Origin: Thermoleophilia bacterium | GTDB taxonomy: Bacteria; Actinomycetota; Thermoleophilia; Miltoncostaeales; Miltoncostaeaceae | Direction: 5' to 3' | Assembly: GCA_017882555.1 (NCBI GenBank) | Contig: JADGPH010000020.1 | Coordinates: 1-6,079 of the forward strand | Length of the DNA stretch: 6,079 bases | Part shown: positions 5,387 through 6,079 of the stretch, one piece after another | Layout: every line of letters begins with the position of its first letter | Numbering within the stretch: position 1 is the first letter of the stretch | The notes under the pieces: model-generated | Told to the model about the DNA's origin: nothing | The model's database searches: none | The model's input: only the letters and a program-made list of their open reading frames with translations | Position numbers and translations under genes: made by a program

Positions 5387-5421
5387 CAGCGAGCCCGAGT
5401 GACCACCGCTGAAAGGTCCGC

Positions 5422-6079
5422 GTGCCCGCCGATCTCGCCCCCGACCAATTGGTTGTAACGACCGTTCGAACGCTGTCGATCGATGCGGTCCAGCGTGCCA
5501 ACAGCGGCCACCCCGGCGCACCCATGGGCCTCGCCCCGATCGGATGGATGCTGTTCGGGCATCACCTGCGCTACGACCCGCACGACCCGCAATGGCCAAA
5601 CCGGGATCGCTTCGTGCTCTCGGCAGGCCACGCCTCGGCACTGCTGTACTCCTTGTTGCACCTATCGGGATACGACCTGTCGCTGGCAGAAATCAAGCGC
5701 TTCCGCCAGTGGGGATCGGCGACACCAGGCCACCCAGAACGCGGGGACACTCCCGGGGTGGAGGTCACCACGGGCCCTCTCGGGCAGGGGCTTGCCAACG
5801 CCGTCGGGCTCGCGCTTGCCGAGCAGCTGTCGTCGGCCAATTTCAATCGTCCCGGGCACGAGGTCGTCGACCACCGCACATGGTTCATCTGTTCGGACGG
5901 TGACCTCATGGAAGGCATTTCCTACGAGGCGGCATCGCTCGCCGGCCACCTCCGACTCGGCAAGCTGATCGGCATCTACGACGACAACTCCATCAGCCTG
6001 GATGGGCCCACCTCGCTGTCGTTCACCGAGGATGTCCCTCAGCGCTTTGGCGCGGCGGGCTGGCGGGTGCTGCACGTCA
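5422..6079 (+). CDS. tkt: Transketolase, N-terminal part (truncated by window end)
   Basis: About 219 codons of a normally 620-700 residue enzyme are present. Transketolase is a thiamine-diphosphate enzyme of the pentose phosphate pathway (and the Calvin cycle where present) that moves two-carbon units between sugar phosphates. The pyrophosphate-domain signatures are all visible: A-N-S-G-H-P-G-A-P-M-G (26-36, His30), L-S-A-G-H-A-S (66-72, His70), T-P-G-H-P-E (101-106, His104), T-T-G-P-L-G-Q-G (116-123) and the cofactor/metal motif beginning C-S-D-G-D-L-M-E-G (157-165), ending in Y-D-D-N-S-I-S (186-192). By family comparison Asp159, Asn189 and Ile191 would bind the magnesium ion. The GTG start is set by GAAAGG (5411-5416) five bases upstream, and the conserved N-terminal motifs then fall at their usual distance. 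Nothing suggests a broken gene; the 3' part simply lies outside. Whether it stands alone or in an operon with other pentose-phosphate genes cannot be seen. Confidence 0.95.
   Translation, partial: MPADLAPDQLVVTTVRTLSIDAVQRANSGHPGAPMGLAPIGWMLFGHHLRYDPHDPQWPNRDRFVLSAGHASALLYSLLHLSGYDLSLAEIKRFRQWGSATPGHPERGDTPGVEVTTGPLGQGLANAVGLALAEQLSSANFNRPGHEVVDHRTWFICSDGDLMEGISYEAASLAGHLRLGKLIGIYDDNSISLDGPTSLSFTEDVPQRFGAAGWRVLHV

Noticed and set aside
1..6079. tRNA, rRNA, CRISPR array, riboswitch or insertion sequence
   Set aside because: Reading both strands showed no cloverleaf, spaced repeats, known aptamer motif, terminal inverted repeats or transposase.

Overview
The window is GC-rich DNA, coding-dense on both strands. 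GTG is the likely start of three of its seven genes, and the -10 boxes are of the TANNNT kind (TAGGAT, TAGACT). A futalosine-pathway type menaquinone gene points to a menaquinone-using bacterium. An actinobacterial or Chloroflexota-like origin fits, but I cannot resolve the phylum from this sequence. I see no tRNA, rRNA, CRISPR array, insertion sequence or prophage.

Positions 1-591 (+) hold a GNAT-family acetyltransferase whose 5' end lies before the window. A promoter-like element (CTGACG, 17 nt, TAGGAT) overlaps its stop codon. It appears to start a three-gene cluster: an MqnD-type protein (628-1476), a small cysteine-rich putative zinc-binding protein (1481-1915) and a polytopic membrane protein (1929-2711). 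The genes are 4 and 13 nt apart, and a hairpin follows the last one. Next is a Crp/Fnr-superfamily regulator (2813-3556, +). It lacks cysteines and the usual cAMP-binding signature, so its signal is unknown.

On the minus strand are a small lipoprotein (3663-4130), convergent with the regulator across a GC-rich 106-bp spacer, and a zinc-free quinone-oxidoreductase-like NADPH enzyme (4304-5245). The latter is followed by a 9-bp perfect hairpin. A 176-bp divergent region separates it from a transketolase gene (5422 to the window end, +), which is cut off after about 219 codons.

Themes are quinone and redox metabolism (MqnD-type protein, MDR oxidoreductase) and central carbon metabolism (transketolase). 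Apart from the tight three-gene cluster there is little evidence that the genes form one system, and I found no convincing undescribed multi-gene system. The items most worth following up are the conserved-looking cysteine protein coupled to the MqnD gene and the subclade-type substitutions in MqnD itself.
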